From a virus: 39,602 bases of DNA. How positions within the stretch are numbered: the first letter of the stretch is position 1; the number at the start of each line of letters is the position of its first letter. The stretch lies in the IMG/VR virus record IMGVR_UViG_3300035670_000556, positions 1-39,602 of that record; one strand, given 5' to 3'. A program made the position numbers and the translations under genes. The notes under the pieces were generated by a model. It worked only from the letters and a program-made list of their open reading frames with translations. It searched no databases and had not been told where the DNA came from. This document shows, in pieces, positions 7,224 through 16,124 of this stretch.

Positions 7224-8701
7224 TGGCCCAACGTCCTTACAAATTCGTGCGGCGTGGTTTGCTTTACGTCCCCAGCGTTTCGGGCTTTACCAAGGGGGCC
7301 AGGGCTTCACAGCAGCGCGAGCAAACGCCCAACTATTCCATCGATTCTGGCGGACTGCTGAACGCAACGGACCGGACTCGGCTGATGGCGATTGGGCGGG
7401 ACTTGGCGCACAATTGCAGCCCGGTTAGGGGAACGCTGAACGAGATCGCCAAGCTAGCGGCTGCCGTGGTGATACCTCAATTTGAGGGTGCGGACCGGGC
7501 ATGGGGAGAGGCTGCGGAGCTTTACCTTTACGATTCCGGCAAGTTCTTGGACGTTCGAGGCTGGCCGTTTGACACGGACGCTTTCAACAGGATTTTGGTC
7601 CTGTCCGTGCTTCGTGACGGCGAAGAATTTGTTCTGCTTACCGAGGACGAAAACGGTGACCCGAAAATCCAAGTAATTCCGGCGCATAGGGTTGGAAGTC
7701 GCACCGAAAAGGAAGTCAAGAAAGGAGTCTTCGCTGGCTATCGGATTCAGGATGGCGTGATCCTCGACGAATATGGCCGGGCAATCGGATATCGTGTCTT
7801 AGGTGATACCGCGTCTGAGGACCGGGACTATTCATCGGACGACCTGTTCCCCATCTTTGACCCGGACTTTGCCGATCAATCCCGTGGATTCTCTGCGCTT
7901 GGAGCTTCTGTAATCGATTGGCAAGACTACCAAGAAACGCGGCGCTTTGAGTTAATGGCTCAGAAAAAACTGGCCAGCGTTGCGGTATTGGAGAGCAATG
8001 AACTGGGGGAAATGCCTCCGTCCAATACCGTTGGCATCCCCGGCATTGGAATTGCCGACGACGGTTCGGATGAGCGGCCTGCAATATTTGGAGAGGAAAT
8101 GCTTGGAGGAGAGACTCGCTACTTCCGCGCTGGGTCTGGTTCCAAGTGGGAAATTCCGCCGTCTGATAGACCTTCCGCGAATCAGCAGGCGTTTTCCGCT
8201 GACATCGTCCGGCAGGCAATTCACGGAATTGGCTGGTCATCCGACTTCTCGTTAGACCCGACAAAGGCCGGCGGTGCGTCCATGCGGACCGTGATCGAGA
8301 AGTGCAACCGCCAGCTTGACCATCTAAGGGAACGCATCCTTTCTCCGGTTCGGAAGCGGATTGACGCTTGGCGCATAGCGAAGGCGATCAAAAACGGAAG
8401 GCTGGCTCCAAACGAAGATTGGTGGCGATGGTCTTATCAGTTTGCAGCCAGGTTGACGGCGGACGAAAAGTATTCCTCCGACGTTGACCTTCAGGAAATG
8501 CACGCTGGCGTTTCGAGCTTCCAAAAGGTGTGCGCCAAACGTGGCGATTGGTGGCAGGAAGTGATTGACCAGAAGATTGCAGAGGAACGCTACATCCAGC
8601 AGCGGGCAGCCGAAGCAGGGATTGATCCGAACGCAATCAGACTACTGACCCCTAACGGAAACTCTAGCCAAGCGCCGACGCCAACGGACCAAAACCAATG
8701 A
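7223..8701 (+). CDS. portal protein (lambda gpB family)
   Basis: The dodecameric portal of 492 residues, forming the DNA channel at the capsid vertex. It matches the lambda B-type portal family: the N-terminal RTRLMAIGRDLAHNCSPVRG, the central EEFVLLTEDENGDPKIQVIPAHRV, the HIFD-like region (DLFPIFDPDFADQSRGFSALG) and QQAFSADIVRQAIHGIGW. A GGAG ribosome binding site lies upstream. It overlaps gpW upstream and the protease downstream (ATGA). The length agrees with the family (about 500). Confidence 0.93.
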   Translation: MAQRPYKFVRRGLLYVPSVSGFTKGARASQQREQTPNYSIDSGGLLNATDRTRLMAIGRDLAHNCSPVRGTLNEIAKLAAAVVIPQFEGADRAWGEAAELYLYDSGKFLDVRGWPFDTDAFNRILVLSVLRDGEEFVLLTEDENGDPKIQVIPAHRVGSRTEKEVKKGVFAGYRIQDGVILDEYGRAIGYRVLGDTASEDRDYSSDDLFPIFDPDFADQSRGFSALGASVIDWQDYQETRRFELMAQKKLASVAVLESNELGEMPPSNTVGIPGIGIADDGSDERPAIFGEEMLGGETRYFRAGSGSKWEIPPSDRPSANQQAFSADIVRQAIHGIGWSSDFSLDPTKAGGASMRTVIEKCNRQLDHLRERILSPVRKRIDAWRIAKAIKNGRLAPNEDWWRWSYQFAARLTADEKYSSDVDLQEMHAGVSSFQKVCAKRGDWWQEVIDQKIAEERYIQQRAAEAGIDPNAIRLLTPNGNSSQAPTPTDQNQ

Positions 8702-9510
8702 CACACACTCATCTAATTCACTCCGTTTTCTCGTCGCCTTGGCTGATTCTTCCAACCGCGCACCACTCCATCGCGGAGTTGGTAAAGTCCCGCGTGTTAG
8801 GCGCACAGGGCGAAAGAACAGGCTCCGACGTGTGCGGCAATGCCGTGGAACTTGAGCAAATGGAAGTCATTGACGGGGTTGCGCGAATTCCAATTTCCGG
8901 AGTTATCGGGCGCAAGTTGTCCGCGATGGAAAAGGGGAGCGGGGCCGTTGACGTTGCCGACATTGAGGGCGACATCAAACTTGCCGAGTCGGATCCACGA
9001 GTGAATGCCATCGTTCTTTGCATTGATTCACCGGGCGGAATGGTCAACGGGACTCCGGAGCTTGCATCCGTAATTGAGCAGGCTGATAAGCCAATTTATG
9101 CGTGGGTGCCAGGTGGCGCTTACTCTGCGGCATATTGGTTGGCATGTTCAACCGACGGAATCTTTGCGGCTCCATCTGCGGGCGTTGGTTCCATTGGAGT
9201 TTACATCCCACACTACGACCTGAGCGGCATGTATGAGTCACAGGGCATCAAAGCTGAGCCAATTACGTCCGGAAAATACAAGGCGGCAGGTTTCCCGGGC
9301 ACTTCGTTAACCGAAGCGCAACGCGAGGATTTGCAGGGCTACGTTGACCGCTTGGCGGCTCAGTTTCAGGCGCACGTAACCGCTTCCCGTGGAGAAATCT
9401 CACCGGAACTTATGCAGGGACAGACGTTCCAATCGGACGTTGCGCTAGAACATGGGCTAGTGGACGGAATATACCGGTCACTTGACGAGATGATCGCAGC
9501 CGTCGTGTAA
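8698..9510 (+). CDS. head maturation protease (S49/SppA family, gpC-like)
   Basis: A 270-residue serine protease of the SppA/S49 type, which processes capsid proteins during prohead assembly. The block VLCIDSPGGMVNG is the oxyanion-type motif, GGAYSAAYWLA carries the nucleophile Ser143, and ITSGKYKAAG carries the probable general base Lys193. The later IYRSLDEMIAAVV ends the catalytic domain. Lambda gpC has a C-terminal scaffold extension; here that function seems to be in the separate coiled-coil gene downstream. Confidence 0.92.
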   Translation: MTHTHLIHSVFSSPWLILPTAHHSIAELVKSRVLGAQGERTGSDVCGNAVELEQMEVIDGVARIPISGVIGRKLSAMEKGSGAVDVADIEGDIKLAESDPRVNAIVLCIDSPGGMVNGTPELASVIEQADKPIYAWVPGGAYSAAYWLACSTDGIFAAPSAGVGSIGVYIPHYDLSGMYESQGIKAEPITSGKYKAAGFPGTSLTEAQREDLQGYVDRLAAQFQAHVTASRGEISPELMQGQTFQSDVALEHGLVDGIYRSLDEMIAAVV

Positions 9511-9534
9511 CTGTTCACTTCTTCTAATTGATAG

Positions 9535-9936
9535 ATGAACATTCCGTCCGCCATCGCCGAGTTGCGGGGCTTGCTGGTGAGCAACAAGGAAAAGGTTGAC
9601 CAAATCCTTGCGTTGCAAACCGAAAACAAGGCTGCCGCTGATAGAATTTCCGAGCTTGAAGCCGCGCTGTCCGTTGCAACCTCGGAGCGTGATGTTGCAG
9701 TGGCCAAAATGAAGGAGCTTGAATCATCGGCCGAGTCCGTTTCTGCCGAGCTTGCCAAGATTTCCGCAGAATTTGAGCAGTTGAAGTCGTCTCCGTCGGC
9801 GCAGGCTCTTGAAATTGTCGCCAAGGCTGGCGTACCGGCAGGACAGGCTCCCAAGGCTGAGGTCAAAACCGAAAAAACTCTCAAAGGACTAGACCGCGTT
9901 CGCGCTGCTTTTGAGGCTAAGCAAAAGAAACTTTAA
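9535..9936 (+). CDS. coiled-coil capsid assembly (scaffold-like) protein
   Basis: A protein of 133 residues, mostly a long coiled coil (about residues 10-90, repeats of E/K/A/L), then a proline- and lysine-containing linker and a basic C-terminus (GLDRVRAAFEAKQKK). Size, charge and the place between protease and capsid genes suggest a scaffold or scaffold-helper. The 24 bases before the start contain no clear Shine-Dalgarno sequence. Role inferred from position and composition only. Confidence 0.6.
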   Translation: MNIPSAIAELRGLLVSNKEKVDQILALQTENKAAADRISELEAALSVATSERDVAVAKMKELESSAESVSAELAKISAEFEQLKSSPSAQALEIVAKAGVPAGQAPKAEVKTEKTLKGLDRVRAAFEAKQKKL

Positions 9937-9949
9937 CACACACTAACAC

Positions 9950-10897
9950 ATGGCACAGGCTAATCTGCTGGACATTGCAAAGCTCAACGGCTCCGACGCG
10001 GTTGTCGGGTTGATTGAGGAAAACATGTCGGTTGCACCGGAACTTTCGGTGTTTCCGGCTCGAACGATTCGAGGCACTTCTTACAAGATTGCTGTCCGCG
10101 ATTCGTATCCTGGAGTTGGATTCCGGAACGCTAACGAGGGAACGACTTACACCAAGTCAACCTTCTCAAACAAGACGATTGAGGCTTACATTTTGGCCGC
10201 AAACGTCCGCGCTGACGTAGCCGTTGCAAATGCCTACGAGGACGGCCCTGACGCTTGGAAGGCAATTGAGGCTTCCGGCGTTATGCGTCAGGCGATGATT
10301 GAAATTGGTTCCCAGATTTTCTACGGGACTTCTGTTGATTCCAAGGGATTCCCGGGTCTTGAAGCGATTCACACCGCATACGCAAGCGGTCTGGTTGTGG
10401 ACGCTGGCGGCACAACTGCTGGCACCGGCTCTAGCGTTTACGGCGTGAAATTCGGCCCGCAAGACGTTCAGTTGATCTTCGGAAACGGCACCGCTTTTGA
10501 GCTTGGTGATTGGTTCCAACAGATGGTCAACGATGGAACTGCCGGCCAAGACTACCTTGCGTATGTCGCCGCTCTGACCTCGTGGGTTGGATTGCAGGTT
10601 GGGTCCAAATACAGCGTTAGCCGACTCAAGGATGCGACTGCGGATTCCACCAAGGGTGTAACCGATGCGAAGTTGGCTGAGCTTTTGAGCCTGCACCCGG
10701 TCGGCCATCGTCCGGACTACTGGTTCATGAATCGGCGTTCCGCTTACCAGTTGCAGTCCTCGCGGTCATCCACCGTGAACGGCACCGGTTCCAAGAGCGC
10801 AACTGGCGCTGAGGTTTGGGCACCGCTCCCGACCGAGAGCAACGGAATTCCGATCATCGTAACCGATAGCATCGGTTCCACTGAAACCCTGAGCTAA
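9950..10897 (+). CDS. major capsid protein (HK97-fold)
   Basis: A protein of 315 residues, the probable main capsid subunit. The segment ELSVFPARTIRGTSYKIAVR resembles the N-arm/E-loop region of small HK97-fold capsid proteins, and the C-terminal GIPIIVTDSIGSTE looks like the final beta strand of the family. It sits directly after protease and scaffold-like genes and before a small decoration candidate. The leader is CACACACTAACAC with no Shine-Dalgarno, a feature shared with the next gene. Confidence 0.85.
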   Translation: MAQANLLDIAKLNGSDAVVGLIEENMSVAPELSVFPARTIRGTSYKIAVRDSYPGVGFRNANEGTTYTKSTFSNKTIEAYILAANVRADVAVANAYEDGPDAWKAIEASGVMRQAMIEIGSQIFYGTSVDSKGFPGLEAIHTAYASGLVVDAGGTTAGTGSSVYGVKFGPQDVQLIFGNGTAFELGDWFQQMVNDGTAGQDYLAYVAALTSWVGLQVGSKYSVSRLKDATADSTKGVTDAKLAELLSLHPVGHRPDYWFMNRRSAYQLQSSRSSTVNGTGSKSATGAEVWAPLPTESNGIPIIVTDSIGSTETLS

Positions 10898-10905
10898 CAC
10901 ACAAT

Positions 10906-11316
10906 ATGGCTAACGAATTCGCAAGAAACGTCCGCGATGCGGACCTTATCATCACCCGGGCTCTGACGGCTGCGGATGGAACCGTTACTTCCTCGGACTT
11001 TGATCTTGAGGCGGTTGCTGGTGGTCTGTCTCTGGAAAACGTCGAGCTTGTCATTGAGATTCCATCGCTGACCGGTTCCGAGCTAGCCAGCGCGGACACC
11101 CTCACGCTTACTGTGCAAGGCGGCTCTAGTGCCACCCCAAGCACGTCGCTCAACATGGTTCACGTCACCACGGGCACGGGCAGCACGATTGCGGCGCAGG
11201 AAGTTCGCTTCCGGCTTCCGTCTAGCGTTGGCCGTTACGTCAACGTCAAGGCGGTAACGGCCGGAACCACTGGCGATATGTCCGCCAAGGATTTGACGAT
11301 TTCGCTGCGGTTCTAA
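10906..11316 (+). CDS. capsid decoration or head-stabilising protein candidate
   Basis: A protein of 136 residues, predicted beta-rich with alternating hydrophobic and Thr/Ser residues (DTLTLTVQGGSSA, KDLTISLRF). Position after the major capsid gene and before the first strong terminator suggests a cement or decoration protein. It resembles Bbp16-like cement proteins in general layout, but identity is not certain. The leader CACACAAT is similar to that of the capsid gene, which may set matched expression. Confidence 0.55.
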   Translation: MANEFARNVRDADLIITRALTAADGTVTSSDFDLEAVAGGLSLENVELVIEIPSLTGSELASADTLTLTVQGGSSATPSTSLNMVHVTTGTGSTIAAQEVRFRLPSSVGRYVNVKAVTAGTTGDMSAKDLTISLRF

Positions 11317-11340
11317 CAAACTCTCGCGTTGGTCACACTA

Positions 11341-11383
11341 CTGCCGGTCGGTATTCATGCGCCGGCCGGCAGTTTTTGTTTTT
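11341..11383 (+). terminator. strong intrinsic terminator after head genes
   Basis: An 11-bp stem (11341-11351 with 11362-11372, one G-U pair), a 10-base loop and a T-rich tract (TTTTTGTTTTT, 11373-11383). It closes the head module transcript. The T tract ends directly at the ATG of the next gene, so expression of the downstream cassette would need readthrough, antitermination or a promoter not seen here. Confidence 0.88.
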
Positions 11384-11920
11384 ATGTTTAGACTTCTGAC
11401 ACTTCTTTTGCCTTTTGCGCTGCTGGCTGCTGACCCGTCCCGGGTGAATCTCAACCTCGGCAGCGGCTCCAATGACGGAACCGGAGACGGGTTGCGGACT
11501 GCGTTCACGAAGATCAACACGAACGTAATCAACCTTTGGTCTCAGGTCTTCACGAACAACGCGGCATTGATTGCCGGAAAGCTGGACGCGACCAACGGGA
11601 CTGCGGTTGCACTTTCTGGAAGCCTTACCAACGCAACGGCCAACGGCATAGCGTTAACCGTGGCTGGAATCTCAGCAGTCGCAGCCACCACGGCCGGCGA
11701 CCTTCAAGACCTAGCGAGCAATGGCATATTACAATCAACCGCTCCGGCGAGAATCCGAGTGCTGAGGGATAATGACGGCCGGGTTTTGGGCTCTGGCAGG
11801 TGGTATTCCAAGAATCTGACGGACACGCGAACCAGTGACGGAGTGACGATCGTCCTTCCGATTGATATTCCATCCGATGCGACCGCAGGCCGCTGGGTGC
11901 TGGAGGGTTACGAACCATGA
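11384..11920 (+). CDS. signal-peptide-bearing tail fibre-like protein
   Basis: A protein of 178 residues. Residues 1-16 (MFRLLTLLLPFALLAA) are a Sec-type signal peptide with likely cleavage after AA. Residues 27-48 contain GSNDGTGDGLRTAFTKIN, a motif common in phage tail fibre and tailspike N-termini. The remainder is Ala/Thr/Gly-rich and beta-like. An ATG at 11357 lies inside the terminator stem, so ATG 11384 is preferred, although it has no ribosome binding site. First of four consecutive genes with signal peptides. ATGA overlap with the next gene. Confidence 0.65.
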   Translation: MFRLLTLLLPFALLAADPSRVNLNLGSGSNDGTGDGLRTAFTKINTNVINLWSQVFTNNAALIAGKLDATNGTAVALSGSLTNATANGIALTVAGISAVAATTAGDLQDLASNGILQSTAPARIRVLRDNDGRVLGSGRWYSKNLTDTRTSDGVTIVLPIDIPSDATAGRWVLEGYEP

Positions 11921-14340
11921 AGCGCCTTTTCCTTTTCCTAATCCTGCCATTCCTGATGTCGGCGCAGGAGGTGGTCCAAGTGGACACCGTGGCCGACCTG
12001 GTGGCGCTCAACCCAAAGCTCGCCGGCCGTATTGATGGCGATGGCGTGTTGCAGTCCACCGTCTTTGTGAAGCGGTATTCCACCAGCGTTGCGGTGGGCG
12101 TTGGGGCCGGCACCTATGTTTGGGCTCCGTCGTATTCCGGGACTACCAACGCTTACGGGGGTGCTCTGGCAGTCACTGGTGGCGCTTGGGTGCTGGATGC
12201 GTCGGCGGGAATTTCCCCTCTTCAATTCGGAGCGGTCGGCGATGGCGAAACGGATGACTCGGCTGCGCTCAATGCGATGTTTGCCTCCGGGTTCAAGACG
12301 TTCTCACTGGCCGGCAAAACCTACGGCGTAAACAACGCCTATCAGGCCACCAATGCCAGCGGGTATTATTGGACCAACGCGGTGCTGGCCGAGGTGTCGG
12401 GCGCCCGGATAACTGGACCTGGAACCATCCGATCGCTGGCGGAAACCAATGTCGGCATCGTGACGATGCAACTGCAAGGCGACAACAACGTGGTCGAGGG
12501 CGTGACCTTTGACGGGAATTTCACATCCTACGGCGAGTCCGACACGTCTGGCATCGGGTTGCGGGTCTACGGCTCCGGCAACCGGATCATCGGCAACACG
12601 TTCACCAATACGGGATACATCGGACTTCAGGTAGAATCGGCGCTTTCCGTTCCCGGAACAGACTTCCCGACAAACACCGTAACGCTGGGAGAGACCGTGA
12701 TTGCTGGAAACGTGTTCTACAATTCGCACACGACGGCAATCCTGACCAAGCCCGGAGGTCTGCGACGCACCGCAATCTCGGACAACATCATCACCGGCTA
12801 TGCGCTCGCCGGAATGAAACTGGACGCAGAGCCACCCTCGGATGACGACGCATCGGGCGAGCTGACCATCAGCGGAAACATCATTTCCGACGGCGACACT
12901 GCTCTCGGATATTCCACGTCAACCGGAGCGCAGGGAGGCATCACCATTGAGGAGGGGATGCGAAACATTGTCATCAGCGGCAACATGATTCGAGGCGGAA
13001 CTAACACGACTGGAGGCGCAGGTTTTCGGGGCATCTACCTGTCTGCTGGCCAGTCTGACAAAGACGTGTCCAACGTGCTGATCGCGGACAATAACATCAG
13101 CAACATTGACGGCGAAGGCATCCTGCTCAGGGTAGAAGATGCGGGTCGGTTTGATAACGTGACCATTTCCGGCGGCAGCATCACCTCAGTCGGCGGAGTG
13201 GGCATCACCACGTCAACGCTGGGCACCACCAAGAGTTTGATTAACCGGCTGGTTATCAATGGGGCTGTGGTCCGCGACGCGCCTTACGGAATCCAGTTGA
13301 CCAGCGTGATTCAGTCGGCGGACGTAAGCGCACAACTCCGCGACATTGGTGCCAGCGGAATCGTGGTTTCCTCCCTAACCAATTGTGTGATCCACGACAC
13401 GTCCGTAATGAAATACGGCACCACCAACGCATCGGCCCGAGGTATTCAGTTTGTGACGTGCAACGGTCTAACGCTGCGGGACACGACCGTTGAGGGCACG
13501 ACGGTCGGACTGTATGGGGTTGAGTTGGTCGCCTCCCATTCAATGCAGTTGCACAACGTCCAGAGCAGTTTCAACCGGTCTCACGGAATTCTGGTCACGT
13601 CTTCGTCCACCAACGTCTTTTTGCAGAACATTTTTGGCCGCAACAACGGCTACGGCGGCAGCGGTTATTTGCTAAACCTGAGCAGCGGCGACGACATCAC
13701 GGTCCGTGGAATCTACGGAGTCGCGGACGACGCCTCGGCTACGATGCCCTACGTCCTGGTGGCCGCGACAGGCGTGGATGTTGATATTGCGGGCATCGGA
13801 GGAACTGGATGGACCACGGCGCTTTACACGTTCACCGGATCGGCATCCCGAATTGTGGTGCGTGACTTGGCTGGATACGGAAGCCCTGAATCGGTGGTCA
13901 CTGCGTGGCCGGGTGCGACTTATCGGGACATGGACGGAGGGAGCGGCACGCTTTACGTCAAAGCCACTGGCACCGGAAACACTGGTTGGGAGTCGCTGCT
14001 GCAATCGTCTACGGCATCTGCGCTCAGCTACTCCGGTGGAACCAACATCACCGTCACGGTCCCGACTGCGGGCGCACCGCATGTGGTGAACACGCTGGCG
14101 ACCACGGCGGATACTTACGTTACGTTCAGCGGGTCCAACGCCAAGGCCACGGGTGAACTGATCCTGAGCGTGAGCGGTGGCCCGCATGACCTGAGCTTCG
14201 CGGGCAACGTGCTGAAGCCGGCGAGCACAACCATTCCGCTGAGCCTCACGGACGGGACGTGGAATCTGGAGTGGAAGAGCGTGACCCTGAGCGGAACCAA
14301 CTGGTTCATGCTTAGCGTCCTCGAATACGACACGCCATGA
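11917..14340 (+). CDS. beta-helix tailspike-like / pectate-lyase-fold protein with signal peptide
   Basis: A protein of 807 residues. The N-terminus (MKRLFLFLILPFLMSA then QE) is a signal peptide. Residues 104-120 carry FGAVGDGETDDSAALNA, the hallmark of the Pectate_lyase_3 family, followed by many right-handed beta-helix coils (repeated V.I.GN.I patterns to about residue 680) and a beta-rich C-terminal domain. Such proteins bind or cleave polysaccharides at the host surface. The unusual points are the signal peptide and the location between head and tail genes. A family enzyme activity is possible, but no catalytic residues can be identified. Confidence 0.8.
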   Translation: MKRLFLFLILPFLMSAQEVVQVDTVADLVALNPKLAGRIDGDGVLQSTVFVKRYSTSVAVGVGAGTYVWAPSYSGTTNAYGGALAVTGGAWVLDASAGISPLQFGAVGDGETDDSAALNAMFASGFKTFSLAGKTYGVNNAYQATNASGYYWTNAVLAEVSGARITGPGTIRSLAETNVGIVTMQLQGDNNVVEGVTFDGNFTSYGESDTSGIGLRVYGSGNRIIGNTFTNTGYIGLQVESALSVPGTDFPTNTVTLGETVIAGNVFYNSHTTAILTKPGGLRRTAISDNIITGYALAGMKLDAEPPSDDDASGELTISGNIISDGDTALGYSTSTGAQGGITIEEGMRNIVISGNMIRGGTNTTGGAGFRGIYLSAGQSDKDVSNVLIADNNISNIDGEGILLRVEDAGRFDNVTISGGSITSVGGVGITTSTLGTTKSLINRLVINGAVVRDAPYGIQLTSVIQSADVSAQLRDIGASGIVVSSLTNCVIHDTSVMKYGTTNASARGIQFVTCNGLTLRDTTVEGTTVGLYGVELVASHSMQLHNVQSSFNRSHGILVTSSSTNVFLQNIFGRNNGYGGSGYLLNLSSGDDITVRGIYGVADDASATMPYVLVAATGVDVDIAGIGGTGWTTALYTFTGSASRIVVRDLAGYGSPESVVTAWPGATYRDMDGGSGTLYVKATGTGNTGWESLLQSSTASALSYSGGTNITVTVPTAGAPHVVNTLATTADTYVTFSGSNAKATGELILSVSGGPHDLSFAGNVLKPASTTIPLSLTDGTWNLEWKSVTLSGTNWFMLSVLEYDTP

Positions 14341-15095
14341 AGACTCTCATTCTGACATTGCTGGTGTGCGTTCAGGCGTGTGGTGCTGGATTCTTCGCGG
14401 CACAGCAGGCGGTGATTGGTGGAAGCGAAACGCCCGCAGAATTTAATCCGTCAGACTACGGGACGGTGCTCGCGTGGTTTTCGTTGCGAAAGGAAACCGG
14501 CTTTTCGGACGGCGACAGCATTGGAACGCTGACGGATTTCAGCTCGCAGGGTAAAGACCTGTCACAAGGGACTACGGCAGCCAAGCCGCTGTTCAAGACT
14601 TCAATCGTCAACGGGCACCCCGCAATGCTAATGGACGGCGTGGACGATTTCCTGCTGGCGTCGTCATCGGTTGGCACGGACTACAAGACCGTGTTTGTGG
14701 TGGCCTACTATTCCGGGGCAACCTTTGCAAATTACGGCGGGCTTCTCAGCTCTGGGGTTGCCAATGAGAACCAGGTCCCGCTTCAGGGCAACGTCGGGAC
14801 AACCTATTTTTACAATGCTCTAAAGACAACCACTTACTGGAAAGACGGAGTCAGCTATCCAGAGACCGGAATGACGGGTCCGATGAACGCATGGGCGGTC
14901 ATGCGGCACCAAGCGTCCTCCGGCTGGCAGGCGGCGACCACCATTCAGATCGGGAAAGACCGGACGTTTGCGGGCCGGTTTTGGTCTGGATACGTAACAG
15001 AGGTCATCTATTATCAGGAAGAGCTTTCAACAGAGGATTGTGAAGCGGTGGAGGATGCGCTTGGCGGTCTGTTTAACATTACTATCACTCACTAA
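14337..15095 (+). CDS. LamG/concanavalin-like domain protein with signal peptide
   Basis: A protein of 252 residues. The N-terminus MKTLILTLLVCVQACGAG is a signal peptide; VQAC is close to a lipobox, so a lipoprotein is possible. Residues about 38-245 look like a LamG/concanavalin A-like carbohydrate-binding fold: AWFSLRKETGFSDGDSI, NGHPAMLMDGVDDFL, the strand-rich centre, and GYVTEVIYYQEELSTEDCEAVE, the usual final motif of this fold in bacteria. It overlaps the tailspike-like gene by ATGA and is probably co-expressed. Confidence 0.75.
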   Translation: MKTLILTLLVCVQACGAGFFAAQQAVIGGSETPAEFNPSDYGTVLAWFSLRKETGFSDGDSIGTLTDFSSQGKDLSQGTTAAKPLFKTSIVNGHPAMLMDGVDDFLLASSSVGTDYKTVFVVAYYSGATFANYGGLLSSGVANENQVPLQGNVGTTYFYNALKTTTYWKDGVSYPETGMTGPMNAWAVMRHQASSGWQAATTIQIGKDRTFAGRFWSGYVTEVIYYQEELSTEDCEAVEDALGGLFNITITH

Positions 15096-15097
15096 GC

Positions 15098-15463
15098 ATG
15101 AAACTCATTCTGGCGAACTTTCTGGCGTTTTCAGCGATGGCACAGACCAGCACTGTGGTCATCGTTCCGGCGGCGCTGAGGGATGCGGCCAACACGCTAG
15201 CCAAGGCGGAGTTTGATCCTGCTGGAGGGGAATTTACGTTCACGGCCGCGCTGACAACGCCGCCGTCGACTAACGTTACGCACTACTGGTGCGCCGCAAG
15301 GTTCACGGCCACCAATCGCGCCAAGCTGAACGTGCTCACCAACACGCCACCATTCGCGGGCAACGTAATGGTCTTAGACTATTCGCCGACCGCAATGCCG
15401 TCCGCTCCGTTCCTTTTCCTAGCCACAAACGGACTCGCTGTTTACTCTCCTGACATCTTCTAA
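15098..15463 (+). CDS. small exported beta-rich protein
   Basis: A protein of 121 residues beginning with a signal peptide (MKLILANFLAFSAMA then QT). The mature part (VIVPAALRDAANTLAKAEFD, then Thr/Pro-rich strands) shows no recognised domain and has a single cysteine. It lies two bases after the LamG-like gene and completes the four-gene exported cassette. Function unknown; a partner of the preceding surface proteins is a reasonable guess. Confidence 0.6.
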   Translation: MKLILANFLAFSAMAQTSTVVIVPAALRDAANTLAKAEFDPAGGEFTFTAALTTPPSTNVTHYWCAARFTATNRAKLNVLTNTPPFAGNVMVLDYSPTAMPSAPFLFLATNGLAVYSPDIF

Positions 15464-15469
15464 CTATGG

Positions 15470-15808
15470 ATGGCACCAGTAAGAACAGAAACACGGCTTG
15501 CAGAACTAGAGCTAAAATGCGAGCGAGTGGAAGTTTTGGTTGGAGTCTTCAAGCGTGAATTTCAAATCTCAGACGAGAAGATGGAAGCACTCAAAAGCGA
15601 TGTTGCCGTGGTCAAGCTTGCGTTGTTTGGTGACCCGTCGGATTCAAACAAGCGCCCGGGGCTCATTTCCGAGGTGAGAAGGTTGGAAATGAAACAAGAC
15701 CAAGCGAACGAAATACTGTCAGACATCCGGCGCGACATCCGATACGTAGCAATGGCCGTCGTCGGGGCTGTGATCGCTGGCATTTTGAAACTTGTTGTGA
15801 TGCATTAA
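15470..15808 (+). CDS. XhlA-like coiled coil plus C-terminal membrane anchor
   Basis: A protein of 112 residues: a coiled-coil body (LAELELKCERVEVLVG ... VRRLEMKQDQANEIL) and one C-terminal transmembrane helix (about 90-110, YVAMAVVGAVIAGILKLVV). This architecture is that of XhlA/holin-associated small phage proteins. It probably sits in the inner membrane with the coil in the cytoplasm. A second ATG at 15466 is in another frame. Lysis or anchoring role inferred from the architecture and neighbours. Confidence 0.6.
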   Translation: MAPVRTETRLAELELKCERVEVLVGVFKREFQISDEKMEALKSDVAVVKLALFGDPSDSNKRPGLISEVRRLEMKQDQANEILSDIRRDIRYVAMAVVGAVIAGILKLVVMH

Positions 15809-15809
15809 T

Positions 15810-16124
15810 ATGAACGAAGAAACACTGTTGGCCGGGCTTATGGATACTTGGTCCGCGAAACACGGCTGGCTAGCTGCTGCGCTGACGTGGATTGGAACTG
15901 CCCGCGTTGCCTTCAAGCTGGTGTCAGGAAAACTGGAGGAGGCAATTCACGCCTTCGTTGAGTTCTCAATCAGCACCAAAGACGCAGACGCTGTGGACAG
16001 GCTCAACGGAATATTCGCCAGTCGCACCTATCGATTGCTTGCGTTTTTGACAGACTACATCGCCAGCGTGAAACTTCCTCTGACTGCGAGAAACACCAAC
16101 ACCGTCAACATTCAAAAGCCATGA
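15810..16124 (+). CDS. small hypothetical protein of the lysis-like region
   Basis: A protein of 104 residues with two moderately hydrophobic stretches (GWLAAALTWIGTARVAFKLV and a later TYRLLAFLTDYIASV). It could be membrane-associated, but neither stretch is a clear transmembrane helix. It lies between the XhlA-like and lipoprotein-like genes and overlaps the latter by ATGA. A holin role is possible but not shown. Confidence 0.5.
   Translation: MNEETLLAGLMDTWSAKHGWLAAALTWIGTARVAFKLVSGKLEEAIHAFVEFSISTKDADAVDRLNGIFASRTYRLLAFLTDYIASVKLPLTARNTNTVNIQKP

Noticed and set aside
7454-14187. Minus-strand ORFs over portal, capsid and tailspike genes (7716-8264, 10166-10708, 13672-14187)
   Set aside because: Codon shadows of the plus-strand genes with odd composition (Arg/Ser/Pro-rich); no recognisable product.
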